50,758 bases of DNA from JBOHRN01 sp050732775 (GCA_050732775.1 JBOHRN010000058.1:1-50758), one strand, 5' to 3'; counted from the first letter of the stretch, positions 23,850 through 32,767 are shown. Numbers and translations are program-made. Notes: generated by a model from the sequence alone, not told the origin.

Positions 23850-24264
23850 ACGCGCTGACCACGGCTTCACCCTGCTGGAGGTATTGGTCGCTTTGGTGAT
23901 CCTTTCCATCGGTTTACTGGCGCTCCAGGGGCTGAGTCTAGCGGCCATCCGCACGCTCGGTTTCGCCGAGGCAGAGAGCGAGTTCGCCCTGGCGGCCAGC
24001 CAAAACCTGGAGACCGCCTTGGGAGAGATCCGCTCTGGTCTACTTCCTGATCAGACCACTGCCGGCGAATGTCTTCTGCAACCGTTCGGAGATGAACTGA
24101 GCCGGCAGGTAAACGCTGGAGATCCGAACCTTCCAGTGATTACCGTTACGGTTACGCCGTCGGACGGCCGCTCTCCCCAGCCGCCGTCTTTCCAGATTCA
24201 GGGTTCGGTGTATGTGCCCGACGACAACCTTCCTTTAGCGGCCTCGAGCGATGACCCCTGCTGA
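23839..24264 (+). CDS. pilV: Minor pilin, PilV-like
   Basis: 141 residues from GTG. The leader MATKRADHG precedes FTLLEVLVALVILSIGLLALQGL, and the LLEVLVALVIL...GLLAL pattern is typical of the PilV/GspI class. Two cysteines (GECLL and DDPC at the C-terminus) could pair. It would be processed by PilD and join the priming or tip complex. Overlaps with the genes on both sides (11 and 14 bases) indicate coupled translation. Confidence 0.85.
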   Translation: MATKRADHGFTLLEVLVALVILSIGLLALQGLSLAAIRTLGFAEAESEFALAASQNLETALGEIRSGLLPDQTTAGECLLQPFGDELSRQVNAGDPNLPVITVTVTPSDGRSPQPPSFQIQGSVYVPDDNLPLAASSDDPC

Positions 24265-25126
24265 ACGCCATAACGGCTTCACGCTCATCGAACTGCTGGT
24301 CGCCTTGATGATCAGCAGCATTCTGGCGGCTATAGTGTTTCAATTTCTGGGCGGGCAGGCTCGCTTCGTGGAGCATCAGAGCGCTCGCGAGGAGACCCAG
24401 CAGACCACCCGGGGGGCGTTAGAGCTCATAACCAACGAGCTACGGGCGATTCCGCCCGAGGGGGTCGAAAAAGCCGAGCTCGGCTTGATCACTGCGCGAG
24501 TACCACGATTTTGGGGGGTGGTTTGCCTTATCGACGGCGTCAACATCCACCTCGCGCTTCCAACCGGGTTCGATCCGAGCAGCTTCAGCGTGAGCGCTAG
24601 CGCCGACTACCGGCCGTACTTCGCGGCCGATGTCCAAGCCGTCGGGGGCGGCGGCCCCGCCGCTTGGATAGACCCGGTTCGCGTAGAGTACGCAGACGAC
24701 CCCGCGAGTAACAGCTGCCTCAACCTAACCGCCGGCGTAGAAAGCCGCAGAGTGCAGTTGCAAAGCGACATTTCCGCCTCTCTGGCGGTGGGGAATCCGG
24801 CCTACGTGTACGATCGCATCACCTACTTTACCGATGATTCCGACAGCTACCCCGGGCTCTGGATCAAGCGGCGCAAGGGAAGCGACGCGGCCATCGCCCA
24901 GCCCGTGGCAGGTCCGGTGAGTAACGGCGGACTGGCTTTCGACTATTACAACGGCGCCAACCCCGCCGTCGAGCTCGACAACTTCGGGACCGACGGGTTG
25001 GCCGAGGCCGAGCGGGAAGCGATCGCCCGCGTCGACGTGATAGTAAGCTCTGAAAGCGACCGGGCCGACGCGAACGACCCCATGACCCGCACGGATACGG
25101 CCGCCGTGTCGTTTCGCAGCCAGTAA
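24251..25126 (+). CDS. pilW: Minor pilin, PilW-like
   Basis: 291 residues, in the usual PilW size range. HNG-FTLIELLVALMISSILAAIVFQF is the prepilin signal and helix, ARFVEHQSAREETQQTTRGALELITNELR is the long helical stalk seen in PilW/GspJ proteins. The globular part has two cysteines and Asp-rich loops. PilW-type pilins bridge the tip complex and the major pilin fibre. It sits between PilV-like and PilX-like genes as in Pseudomonas fimU-pilV-pilW-pilX. Confidence 0.85.
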   Translation: MTPAERHNGFTLIELLVALMISSILAAIVFQFLGGQARFVEHQSAREETQQTTRGALELITNELRAIPPEGVEKAELGLITARVPRFWGVVCLIDGVNIHLALPTGFDPSSFSVSASADYRPYFAADVQAVGGGGPAAWIDPVRVEYADDPASNSCLNLTAGVESRRVQLQSDISASLAVGNPAYVYDRITYFTDDSDSYPGLWIKRRKGSDAAIAQPVAGPVSNGGLAFDYYNGANPAVELDNFGTDGLAEAEREAIARVDVIVSSESDRADANDPMTRTDTAAVSFRSQ

Positions 25127-25159
25127 GTAGTACGTGTTCACCCTGACAGGAAGAAAATC

Positions 25160-26311
25160 ATGGAACACCACGCTAGCCACTCCATCCGCCGAACTCTCGG
25201 CTCCAACGACGGTGTGGCCCTGCCCCTAGCCTTGATCGGCCTGGTGGCCGTCACCTTTATCGTGACCGGCGTACTGCTCACTTCGGGCACCGAAGCGGCG
25301 ATCAGCTCGGCGCAGCGGGGGGCGAAGGCGTCGCTTTACCAGACCGAGAGCGCCGTGCAGGGGCACATCGCCGAGAATACCGACCAACTGCTCGATATCG
25401 GCTTGGTAAACTACTCGGATGACATTGACGTGGGAGTTGCTCAGCTTTCGGAAACCCCCACCGGAGACGGTGGTGTCGACTACGTTTTCGCCGTGACCGG
25501 CTCGCCGAGTGCCGGCGCGTCCTCGGGCGGCCGCTCGGTGGTGGCGCTGATCCGGCAGTTGATCCCGCCGCCGCCCCAGACAAAGATTGAGGGCGCGGCC
25601 ACCATCGGAGGCGATCTTCACGCCGATGGAAACGCATTCACCATCAGCGGACATTCGCAAGACCTCACTTGCGGCGAGAGCGTCTACGGGGCGGCGGCGA
25701 CGACGGCCTCCGACTTCTCCTCCACCGGAGGTGGTAGCCATCTGGACAACATAGAGGGGGTCGACGAGAGCGGTAACGAAGTGAGCGGAGAAGACGCCAT
25801 CAAGCGCACCACCGCCAGCCAGGAAGAGTTGGTGGAGGCCGCCCTGGGGGGTTGGTCGCTGGAAGACTTTATCGCGGTGGTCCCCGAGGAGAAGAAGTGG
25901 GGTCCGAGATTCGGCCGTCCGGCCTTTGACGGAACCCTGGAAGCCGAGGAAAAGGTCGCCGTGGTAGACGCCGACGGGGGTACCGTTAACGTAACAGGGG
26001 GCGAGGGGCTGCTTATCATAGTGAACGGTAACCTCGAGATGTCCGGTGAGAGCACCTTCATAGGCATCATCATCGTCGAGGGCACCTTCTCGCTTCGCGG
26101 CACACCGACGGTGCAGGGAAGCATCATCAGCATGGGGGTGGGCGACGACGGCACCGGCAACGTCATCGATCTGGATGCTAATGCCGAGGTAAAAGGTCAC
26201 GTAACCATCCAGTATGACGCCTGCGCTATCGCCGACGCCATGGCCGATTTTCAGGAAACAAGGGTCCCGACGACCGGCCCGACCTTCGCCTGGTTCGAGG
26301 TAATCCGCTGA
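25160..26311 (+). CDS. PilX-like protein with beta-helix-like C-terminal domain
   Basis: 383 residues, about twice the size of Pseudomonas PilX. A short leader (SNDG) precedes VALPLALIGLVAVTFIVTGVLLTSG, a PilX-type hydrophobic segment without the conserved Glu5. The body has many Gly/Ser/Thr. Residues about 275-340 read as repeated short strands (LIIVNGNLEMSGESTFIG, IIIVEGTFSLRGTPTVQG), the pattern of a right-handed beta-helix or bactofilin-like fold. Two cysteines (DLTCGES, YDACAIA) may pair. It is the last minor-pilin gene before pilM. Its place suggests a pilus tip or priming subunit, perhaps the largest one. Confidence 0.75.
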   Translation: MEHHASHSIRRTLGSNDGVALPLALIGLVAVTFIVTGVLLTSGTEAAISSAQRGAKASLYQTESAVQGHIAENTDQLLDIGLVNYSDDIDVGVAQLSETPTGDGGVDYVFAVTGSPSAGASSGGRSVVALIRQLIPPPPQTKIEGAATIGGDLHADGNAFTISGHSQDLTCGESVYGAAATTASDFSSTGGGSHLDNIEGVDESGNEVSGEDAIKRTTASQEELVEAALGGWSLEDFIAVVPEEKKWGPRFGRPAFDGTLEAEEKVAVVDADGGTVNVTGGEGLLIIVNGNLEMSGESTFIGIIIVEGTFSLRGTPTVQGSIISMGVGDDGTGNVIDLDANAEVKGHVTIQYDACAIADAMADFQETRVPTTGPTFAWFEVIR

Positions 26312-26333
26312 ACATGCGGCTACTTTTCAGCCC

Positions 26334-26362
26334 TTGACGGACGGCACCGCCCGGCGTACCGT
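26334..26362 (+). promoter_or_regulatory. Candidate sigma-70 promoter of the pilMNOPQ operon
   Basis: TTGACG at 26334-26339 (5 of 6) and TACCGT at 26357-26362 (3 of 6) with a 17-base spacer. A start near 26369 would leave a leader of about 80 bases that contains the tandem hairpin repeat. The weak -10 lowers confidence. Confidence 0.45.
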
Positions 26363-26388
26363 TCTCTTGAGCTTCCCGACCCAACGCC

Positions 26389-26426
26389 GCCCGCCGCGGG
26401 CTTGACCGCCCGCGACGGGCTTTACC
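26389..26426 (+). repeat. Tandem 19-bp hairpin repeat in the pilM leader
   Basis: Two adjacent units, 26389-26407 and 26408-26426, differ at three positions. Each holds a GCCCG-N3-CGGGC stem followed by CTTGACC or CTTTACC. They lie between the candidate promoter and pilM, so they would appear in the mRNA leader as two short GC hairpins. Weak termination or an RNA- or protein-binding site are both possible. Confidence 0.6.
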
Positions 26427-26450
26427 CCAACTGACGGGTAGTCACTTTTT

Positions 26451-27500
26451 ATGGTCACCTTTTTCGGGCGCGGCAAACAGACGGTGGGACTGGACGTGGG
26501 CAGCGGCTACATCAAGGTGGTGGCGGTGGACCACTCCGGTGCCCAGCCCGAGGTCACGCACCTGGCCTACACTCCACAGGTGGCCGACGCCATCGTGGAG
26601 GGCGAGGTGATGGATCCGCAGCTAGTTACCGATACCATCCGCTCCCTCTTCGAGAGCGCTGGCATCAAGGGGAAGAGCGTGGCCACCTCGGTGGGCGGGC
26701 GCGACGTGATCGTCAAGAAGATCCAAATGGACCGCATGAAGCCGGCCGAGGCGCGCGAGGTGATCCGCTGGGAAGCCGAGCACTACGTGCCCTTCGACAT
26801 GGAGAACGTGGAGCTCGACTTCCAGATCCTGAACCCCGAGGAGGACGGCCTGCAGATGGACGTTCTGCTGGTGGCGGCCAAGCGTGAGGTAGTGGATCAC
26901 AAGACCGCGCTGCTCATCGACGCCGGGGTGGCGCCCGCCATCGTGGACGTGGACGCCTTTGCCCTGTACAACGCCTTTGCCTACAACTACCCGGACGCCA
27001 TGGATGGAACCGTGGCCCTGGTCAATGTGGGGCACGAGCTCTCGACGGTAAACGTAGTGCAAGGCGGCGGACCGGTGCTCACCCGCGACCTGCCTTTCGG
27101 ATCGCGGCGCTTACGCGAGGAGCTAAGGCGCGTACACGGTTTGGACGTGGAGGAGGCCGAGAAGGTGGTCGAGGGGCGCTCGGAGCGGCAGGGCGAGTTC
27201 GGCGACACCCTGCGCGAAAAAGCCCAAGAGCTGGCGGTAGGGGTGGAGCGGGCGGTTGCTTTCCTCTCCATGGGAGGGGGCGAGGAGGCCACCTTGGAAC
27301 GGGTATTCTTGTGCGGGGGCGGCGCGCGGGTCCCCGGGCTGGTCGACGCGGTGGGGGAACGGCTGGGCGTCCGCACCGAGGTGGCCAACCCGTTCCAGCG
27401 GCTACACGCACGGGCCGGGGTCACCGAGTTCTTTCCCACCGAGGAGTTGGCCCCCATGCTCATGCTGCCCGTGGGGCTGGCGCTCAGAAAGGCCGCCTAA
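26451..27500 (+). CDS. pilM: Type IV pilus assembly protein PilM
   Basis: 349 residues, normal for PilM. Actin-like ATPase fold: VGLDVGSGYIKVVAV (phosphate 1), VATSVGGRDVIVKK, ALVNVGHELSTVNVV (phosphate 2), and VFLCGGGARVPGL (adenosine). It is cytoplasmic and recruits the N-terminus of PilN (INLLP motif, present in the next gene) to the inner-membrane alignment complex. No strong Shine-Dalgarno was seen before the ATG. It starts the pilMNOPQ order found in most type IV pilus bacteria. Confidence 0.95.
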   Translation: MVTFFGRGKQTVGLDVGSGYIKVVAVDHSGAQPEVTHLAYTPQVADAIVEGEVMDPQLVTDTIRSLFESAGIKGKSVATSVGGRDVIVKKIQMDRMKPAEAREVIRWEAEHYVPFDMENVELDFQILNPEEDGLQMDVLLVAAKREVVDHKTALLIDAGVAPAIVDVDAFALYNAFAYNYPDAMDGTVALVNVGHELSTVNVVQGGGPVLTRDLPFGSRRLREELRRVHGLDVEEAEKVVEGRSERQGEFGDTLREKAQELAVGVERAVAFLSMGGGEEATLERVFLCGGGARVPGLVDAVGERLGVRTEVANPFQRLHARAGVTEFFPTEELAPMLMLPVGLALRKAA

Positions 27501-27513
27501 TCGGGAGACGTTC

Positions 27514-28161
27514 ATGTTAGAAATCAACCTTCTTCCGGGCGGAGAAAAGGACCGCGCCAAAGCTAGCGGCCGGGCGCGGGCGCTGCCTTCGGGAGTCAAG
27601 CTCCCCGGGGACCCGTGGATGGCCGGGTTGGGGGTGGGCGCCGCCCTAGTGCTCCTGTTGCTAGTCTTTTCGTTCTGGAACGGCGGCCGCAAGACCGCTT
27701 CGCTGGAGCGCGAGATCGAGCATCAGGCGGAGGATTCGGTACGCTTCGCCTCCACCATCGAACTGGTGGAACTGCTCCAGGCGCGGCAAGACACCATCCA
27801 GCGCAAGATCGGCATAATCCGCTCGGTGGACGACCGGCGCTACGTGTGGCCACACATCCTCGACGAGGTGAGCGCGGCCCTGCCCGAGTTCACCTGGATC
27901 ACCCGGGTCGCTTCCCGGGAAGCCGCCTCCGCACCCACGGCCCTCTCGCTGGAGGGTAACGCGGGCAGCACCCAGGCGCTAACCCGCTTCATGAAGAACC
28001 TGGAGGGGTCGCCGTTTCTGGAGGGGGTCACCCTGGTCACCAGCGAGCAGGTCTCCCAAGACGGAAGGGTGTTTCACCGCTTCACCCTCGAGGCCACTTA
28101 TCAGGAGCCCGATGACGCCTTTCTGGCGACCGAACCAGTGGTCATAGTGGAGGACCGGTAA
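27514..28161 (+). CDS. pilN: Type IV pilus inner-membrane protein PilN
   Basis: 215 residues from ATG 27514 (GGGAG six bases upstream). The open frame reaches further back over pilM without support. MLEINLLPGGE holds the INLLP motif that binds PilM. One membrane helix (about 42-58) leads into a periplasmic coiled coil and a ferredoxin-like domain. It pairs with PilO to link PilM in the cytosol to PilP and PilQ. The N-terminal cytoplasmic region is longer (about 40 residues) than in Pseudomonas. The stop shares a base with pilO (TAATG). Confidence 0.93.
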   Translation: MLEINLLPGGEKDRAKASGRARALPSGVKLPGDPWMAGLGVGAALVLLLLVFSFWNGGRKTASLEREIEHQAEDSVRFASTIELVELLQARQDTIQRKIGIIRSVDDRRYVWPHILDEVSAALPEFTWITRVASREAASAPTALSLEGNAGSTQALTRFMKNLEGSPFLEGVTLVTSEQVSQDGRVFHRFTLEATYQEPDDAFLATEPVVIVEDR

Positions 28162-28766
28162 TGCCTCTTCTGCCAAGCGATCCGCAGCGGCGGAACAAGT
28201 TTATCTTGGGGCTCATCCTAGTGGGGGGGGTGGCTTACCTGGGGTACCAGTACGTCCTCAAGCCGCGCGGCGAGCGGGTGAGCGAGTTGGAGGAGCGGCT
28301 CGAGACCCTGGAGGTGCAAAACCGGACCGCCCGGGCCCTTGCCAGCCAGGGGGGTGAGAGTTCGGTGGATGAGCGGCTAGCCCTGTACCGCGACCAACTC
28401 GACGCGGTGGAGGGGCTGATCCCCACTTCCGAAGAGTTGCCCGACCTGCTGGACTTGATTTCGGCCGAGGCCGGCGCCACCGGCGTCAACCTCTCGCTTA
28501 TCCAGCCGGTGAGCGCCGCCGAGGAGGACTACTACACCCGCCGGGTCTACGACCTAGCGGTGATCGGAGAGTACCACGAGATCGGCTCGTTCCTTACCCG
28601 CATCGGCTCGCTGCCGCGCATCGTAACCCCGATCAACCTCACCCTCTCGCCCAGCGGCGGGGAGGGCGGAAGCGACCTGGAAGCCCGCTTCTCGATCGAG
28701 ACCTACGTGCTACCGACCCGTGCGCCCGGCGAACAGGAGAGAGATAATGAGCTGCAAGCCGAGTGA
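28161..28766 (+). CDS. pilO: Type IV pilus inner-membrane protein PilO
   Basis: 201 residues. One membrane helix (about 14-31) with a very short cytoplasmic tail, a coiled coil (ERVSELEERLETLEVQN), and a ferredoxin-like periplasmic domain with YYTRRVYDLAVIGEYHEIGSFL, a recognisable PilO segment. It forms dimers with PilN and contacts PilP. It overlaps pilP by 20 bases. Confidence 0.93.
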   Translation: MPLLPSDPQRRNKFILGLILVGGVAYLGYQYVLKPRGERVSELEERLETLEVQNRTARALASQGGESSVDERLALYRDQLDAVEGLIPTSEELPDLLDLISAEAGATGVNLSLIQPVSAAEEDYYTRRVYDLAVIGEYHEIGSFLTRIGSLPRIVTPINLTLSPSGGEGGSDLEARFSIETYVLPTRAPGEQERDNELQAE

Positions 28767-29181
28767 CTTTGCCCCCGCCGTGTTGGGGGTGGCGCTCCTG
28801 TTGGCGGCCCCGGCCGGTTCCCAGGGGGCCGACAACCCCGGCAGCCGGGAGGTGGTGGTGTACGAGCGGGAGGTCTTCCGCTACGACCGGGCCGGCCGGC
28901 GCGACCCCTTCCGTTCCCTGATCGGCACCGAGGAGCTAGCTATCCGGGTCGAGGACCTGGTGGTGCGCGGAGTCATCCTTAACCCGGATGCGCGCCGCTC
29001 GGTAGCGGTGCTGCGAGACCAGGCCAGCAACCGCCAGGTGCGGGTGCGGGTGGGCGACCGGGTGGGGAGCATCCGGGTGCTCGCCATCCGCAGGGGGGGG
29101 GTCGAGGTGGCGGTGGAGGAGTTGGGCGTGGTCCGGCGCGAAACGCTCCCGCTCGAGCGGGAGCGTGGGGGAGGAGGCTGA
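28747..29181 (+). CDS. pilP: Type IV pilus protein PilP
   Basis: 144 residues from ATG 28747, with AGGAGAGAG just upstream (inside pilO). A signal-like hydrophobic segment (about 9-25) has no lipobox cysteine, so unlike classical PilP it may not be lipidated. The HR domain contains YDRAGRRDPFRSL, LVVRGVIL and VRVRVGDRVGSIRVLAI, the core of the PilP beta-sandwich that binds PilQ. It links the PilNO complex to the secretin. Confidence 0.88.
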   Translation: MSCKPSDFAPAVLGVALLLAAPAGSQGADNPGSREVVVYEREVFRYDRAGRRDPFRSLIGTEELAIRVEDLVVRGVILNPDARRSVAVLRDQASNRQVRVRVGDRVGSIRVLAIRRGGVEVAVEELGVVRRETLPLERERGGGG

Positions 29182-29226
29182 GGTGGACCCGAGGTTGATC
29201 GGACTTCAAAAAGGGAGGGTAGCCCC

Positions 29227-30918
29227 ATGAATAAGCGTGCTCTGGTGATGGGAGTGCTGGCGCCGCTCTTCGTCTTGGCCCCGGCGGTCGGGGCGAGCGC
29301 GGATGACGCCCCAGCCCGCGTGACCGGGCTCCGGTTAGAGCCGGGAGACCTTTCGTCGGTTGCTCTGGTGATCGAGACCGCGGGCCGGGTGGGCCAGTGG
29401 TCCGACTTCACGCTGGAGGAGCCGTACCGGCTGGTGATAGACATCGCCGACGCCAGGAGCGAGCTACCCCGCGGTAGCTATGACGGGCTTAGCGGAGGCG
29501 GGGTGCGCGGGGTGCGCACCAGCCAGTACGCCGCCGACGTGGTGCGGGTGGTGATAGACCTGGCCGCTCCGCGCGCCTACACCATCGAACGGACCCCCGA
29601 CGGGCTGCGAGTCTCCATCTCGGGCGGCGGAGAGCCAGGGCCGCTCCCGGCAGAGGAGCAGCCGTACAGCCCGGCCTCCCAACAGCAGGAGCAGCCGCGC
29701 ATAAGTGTCCGCTTCGAGAACGCCGACATCCTGGACGTGCTCGCCACCTTCGCCGAGTTCGCCGACCGCTCCATCGTGCCGGGCAGGGGAGTCGAGGGCA
29801 CGGTGACCGCCGAGATCCGCGACCAGCCGTGGGACGTGGCCCTCAACGCCATCCTCCAGTCCCAGGGGCTGGCCGCCCAGGAGCTCCCCAGCGGCATCAT
29901 CCGGGTAGACGCCATCGAGACGCTCGCCACCCGCCGGGAGGTGGAGCCGCTCGCCACCCAGATTTTCCGCGTCAACTACGTGCAGGCGTCCGAGCTGCAG
30001 GCCACCATTATCCCCTTGCTCAGCGAACGGGGCCGACTGTCGATCAGCGAGTCGACCAATACCATCATCATCACCGACGTGCCGGCGGTGCTGGAGCAGC
30101 TAGCCCCCATGCTCGGGCAGCTCGATATCCGCACCCCGCAGGTGGCGATCCAGGCCAAGATCATCTTCGTCAATCGGACCGACGTGGAGGCGCTGGGGTT
30201 CACCTACGACCTCAAAGATTCGCGCGGCAACTCGCTAAACCGGCTGACGGGGGCTCCCGACCCGAGCAGCCCCGGCCAGTTCACCAATGAAGACCTGGTC
30301 CTGTTGGGTGGCAACTCGGTCGCCCTGCTCGGCAACGCCAACGCCAGGGTCACGGGCGCGTCACTGGAGGCGATAGTCTCCCTAGTGCTGGGCCGCCACA
30401 CGCTGGTCGCCTTCATCGACGCCTTGCAGAGCCAGGAGCTGGCCGACGTGCAGGCCCACCCCCTGATCACCACCCTCGACAATCAACGGGCCGAGATCCT
30501 GGTGGGCGAGCGGACCCCCATCCGGGTGGTCGATCTGGGAGCCCAGGGAGCCGCCGGCCAGCAGGCCCGGGCTACCACCGAGCTGGTGGAGACCGGCATC
30601 ATACTGGAGGTCACCCCCCACGTCACCGCCGACGGGCACATCCTCATGGACCTCCACGCCGAACGCTCCAGCGCCCAGCTCGCGGCCAGCGACATCGGGG
30701 TGATCTTCCAGACCCAGGAGGGGACCACCCGGCTCATGGTGCGCGATGGGGAGACCGCGGTGATCGGCGGGCTCACCGTCACCGAGGTGAGCAAGACCCG
30801 CACGGGTATCCCGCTGCTCATGGACATCCCCCTCCTGGGCGCCCTCTTCCAGACTACCCGGCAGGAAGAGCAGAAGCAGGACCTGCTGATAATGGTCACG
30901 CCGACGATCGTGAACTGA
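29227..30918 (+). CDS. pilQ: Type IV pilus secretin PilQ
   Basis: 563 residues, shorter than the roughly 700 of Pseudomonas. A signal peptide (1-25) precedes one AMIN domain (about 35-130: LVIETAGRVGQW, YRLVIDI). An STN/secretin N-terminal domain follows (SVRFENADILDVLATFAEF), then a secretin_N repeat (VNYVQASELQATI). The secretin barrel contains LLGNANARVTGASLEAIVSLVLG and VQAHPLITTLDNQRAEILVGERTP, and ends in TGIPLLMDIPLLGALFQTT. It forms the outer-membrane pore for the pilus. A good ribosome site (gggagggt) precedes the ATG. One AMIN domain instead of two explains part of the shorter length. Confidence 0.95.
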   Translation: MNKRALVMGVLAPLFVLAPAVGASADDAPARVTGLRLEPGDLSSVALVIETAGRVGQWSDFTLEEPYRLVIDIADARSELPRGSYDGLSGGGVRGVRTSQYAADVVRVVIDLAAPRAYTIERTPDGLRVSISGGGEPGPLPAEEQPYSPASQQQEQPRISVRFENADILDVLATFAEFADRSIVPGRGVEGTVTAEIRDQPWDVALNAILQSQGLAAQELPSGIIRVDAIETLATRREVEPLATQIFRVNYVQASELQATIIPLLSERGRLSISESTNTIIITDVPAVLEQLAPMLGQLDIRTPQVAIQAKIIFVNRTDVEALGFTYDLKDSRGNSLNRLTGAPDPSSPGQFTNEDLVLLGGNSVALLGNANARVTGASLEAIVSLVLGRHTLVAFIDALQSQELADVQAHPLITTLDNQRAEILVGERTPIRVVDLGAQGAAGQQARATTELVETGIILEVTPHVTADGHILMDLHAERSSAQLAASDIGVIFQTQEGTTRLMVRDGETAVIGGLTVTEVSKTRTGIPLLMDIPLLGALFQTTRQEEQKQDLLIMVTPTIVN

Positions 30919-30946
30919 GCCGCTCTTCTCCAACCCGACCAGAGCC

Positions 30947-32746
30947 ATGCACGCCACCCATAAACTCCCCGGCGTCGGCCCGCTCCTGCTCATCGCGGCG
31001 TTGCTAGCGGCGGGCGTAGCCGCGGGTTGCGAGGGGAGCAACCTGTTCCGGGAGACTATCACCCAACCGGACCCGGACGATCCGGACGATCCGGACGACG
31101 ACGGTTCCCCCTCGGAGACGGAGGACACGGTTCCCCCCTCCGAAGTCAAGATTTTGCAGCCGCCGCCCGGCGAAGTCGTGGCGGTGGGGGATCCTCTGAA
31201 TGTCAGCGTATCCCTGCAAGACGACGTGGGGTTGGATTCGGTGGTGGTGGTGGGGTTGGCGGCCGGCGGCACCCCCTACTTCGAAGCTGGCGTGAAGGAG
31301 TATGACCCGGCCGACGCGGTGCGGGTAGACACGGCTCACTTGGTCCTCGACCCCGCCTCTGCCGAAGCGGATGACGCTATCCTGCTGATCGCCACTGGCT
31401 ACGACGCGGGCGGCAACTCCGCGGCCGATACCATCGTAATCTCTTCCGCCCTCCTGCGCGGTACGCCCATCGCTCTGGAGAATTCGCTCGACCGCATCGT
31501 GGACATCACCTCCGACGGAGACCGGGTCTTTCTCTCCAACCTCTCCCGCAACCGCTTGGAGGTGTTGGATGTCGCCAGCGATACACGGACCAGCTTCCGG
31601 GTCGGTTCCGAACCGTGGGGGTTGGCGATCAGCCCTGACAGCACAACGCTTTACGTGGCCAATAGCGGGGGTACCAACATCTCCGTGGTAGATCTTACCG
31701 AGAGTACTCTGGCCGAGGATGAAAGCCGGCGCATTTTCACGCCGAACATCCAACTCTTCGAGGTCCCCTTTGCGCGCGATTCGGTCGATGTGGGAGGTAC
31801 TAAACGGAGCGCGATCATCCCTTCTTCGGTTACGGTCTTTGACTTCAGCGACCGCCCCCAGTTTGTCGCGGCTACCGCCGCTGGGCAGCTTTTCTACTCC
31901 ACCAAGCCGACCGGAACCGCGCCGGACGGGACGATCCGCCGCCGCCGGAGCGACGGCGAAGTCGAATTTTTTCTCGACTACGCCACCAAGGACCAGACCA
32001 GCTCTTTGTTGATCGTCAACGCCCTGGACGCCGCTCTGGTGGAGGGAGACCCGAATCGGCTATATGTCATGAGCCGCGAAGGGGACGAGTACACTGGTTT
32101 CGTGGACGACGTGGAAGACGACTTGGCGGCGGCGGGCTCGGAAACGTACTTCGACTACTTCCGCAACATCGACGACGTGGGTTTACAGGATACCACTTTC
32201 GTGGCGGTGAGCGGAGACCATCGCTCGGTGGCCTTCGGCGAGGGGGACGTAAACCCGGGCCGCGTCATCCTCTACCAAGAAGAGGTGGATGGAAGCGTTA
32301 CCCGCGCCGGGGATACTCGCGACCTGGTGAACAACACGGCCGAACGGGTGATCGGCCTGGCACTCAACCAGGACGGTACGCTGGGTGCGGCCCGGGGCGA
32401 CGAGGCGTACTTCTTTGACGATCAACTCCGGCTCCAGGGCGTCGGGCTGACTGGAGACCCCACTGGCGGCATTTCGCTCCACCCCGATCACGCCGATTAT
32501 CCAGACACCGATGAGTCGTCGCGACTTTCCTTTGTGTCGGGGGTGGATGACAACGGTTCTCCCTACCTGGACGTTATCGACACCTTCACTTTCTTTCGCC
32601 GTGCCCGTGTCTTCCTGCGCCAGCCGGTTACCGGCCCCATCCTGGCCGTGCAGCCGCCTGCCGGCGTGGACGCGCTGGTCCGGGTCTACGCGGTGAGCGG
32701 GTCGGCGGTACTCCGGCTCGATTTGACCGGCGAGGACTTACAGTAA
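30947..32746 (+). CDS. Predicted lipoprotein with beta-propeller-like repeats after pilQ
   Basis: 599 residues. A signal peptide ends in GVAAGC (lipobox, Cys28). An Asp/Pro-rich linker DPDDPDDPDDDG follows, then an Ig/BACON-like segment (VKILQPPPGEVVAVGDPLNV), and from about 180 propeller-type strands (GDRVFLSNLSRNRLEVLDVAS, EPWGLAISPDSTTLYVANSGG), a YVTN-like pattern. No known pilus protein matches; PilY1 also has a propeller but is far larger. Position directly after pilQ and before a strong terminator suggests it belongs to the pilus operon. It may be an outer-membrane or surface partner of the secretin. Nothing in the sequence fixes its task. Confidence 0.75.
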   Translation: MHATHKLPGVGPLLLIAALLAAGVAAGCEGSNLFRETITQPDPDDPDDPDDDGSPSETEDTVPPSEVKILQPPPGEVVAVGDPLNVSVSLQDDVGLDSVVVVGLAAGGTPYFEAGVKEYDPADAVRVDTAHLVLDPASAEADDAILLIATGYDAGGNSAADTIVISSALLRGTPIALENSLDRIVDITSDGDRVFLSNLSRNRLEVLDVASDTRTSFRVGSEPWGLAISPDSTTLYVANSGGTNISVVDLTESTLAEDESRRIFTPNIQLFEVPFARDSVDVGGTKRSAIIPSSVTVFDFSDRPQFVAATAAGQLFYSTKPTGTAPDGTIRRRRSDGEVEFFLDYATKDQTSSLLIVNALDAALVEGDPNRLYVMSREGDEYTGFVDDVEDDLAAAGSETYFDYFRNIDDVGLQDTTFVAVSGDHRSVAFGEGDVNPGRVILYQEEVDGSVTRAGDTRDLVNNTAERVIGLALNQDGTLGAARGDEAYFFDDQLRLQGVGLTGDPTGGISLHPDHADYPDTDESSRLSFVSGVDDNGSPYLDVIDTFTFFRRARVFLRQPVTGPILAVQPPAGVDALVRVYAVSGSAVLRLDLTGEDLQ

Positions 32747-32767
32747 GGGAAATCGCCGCTGACCCTA

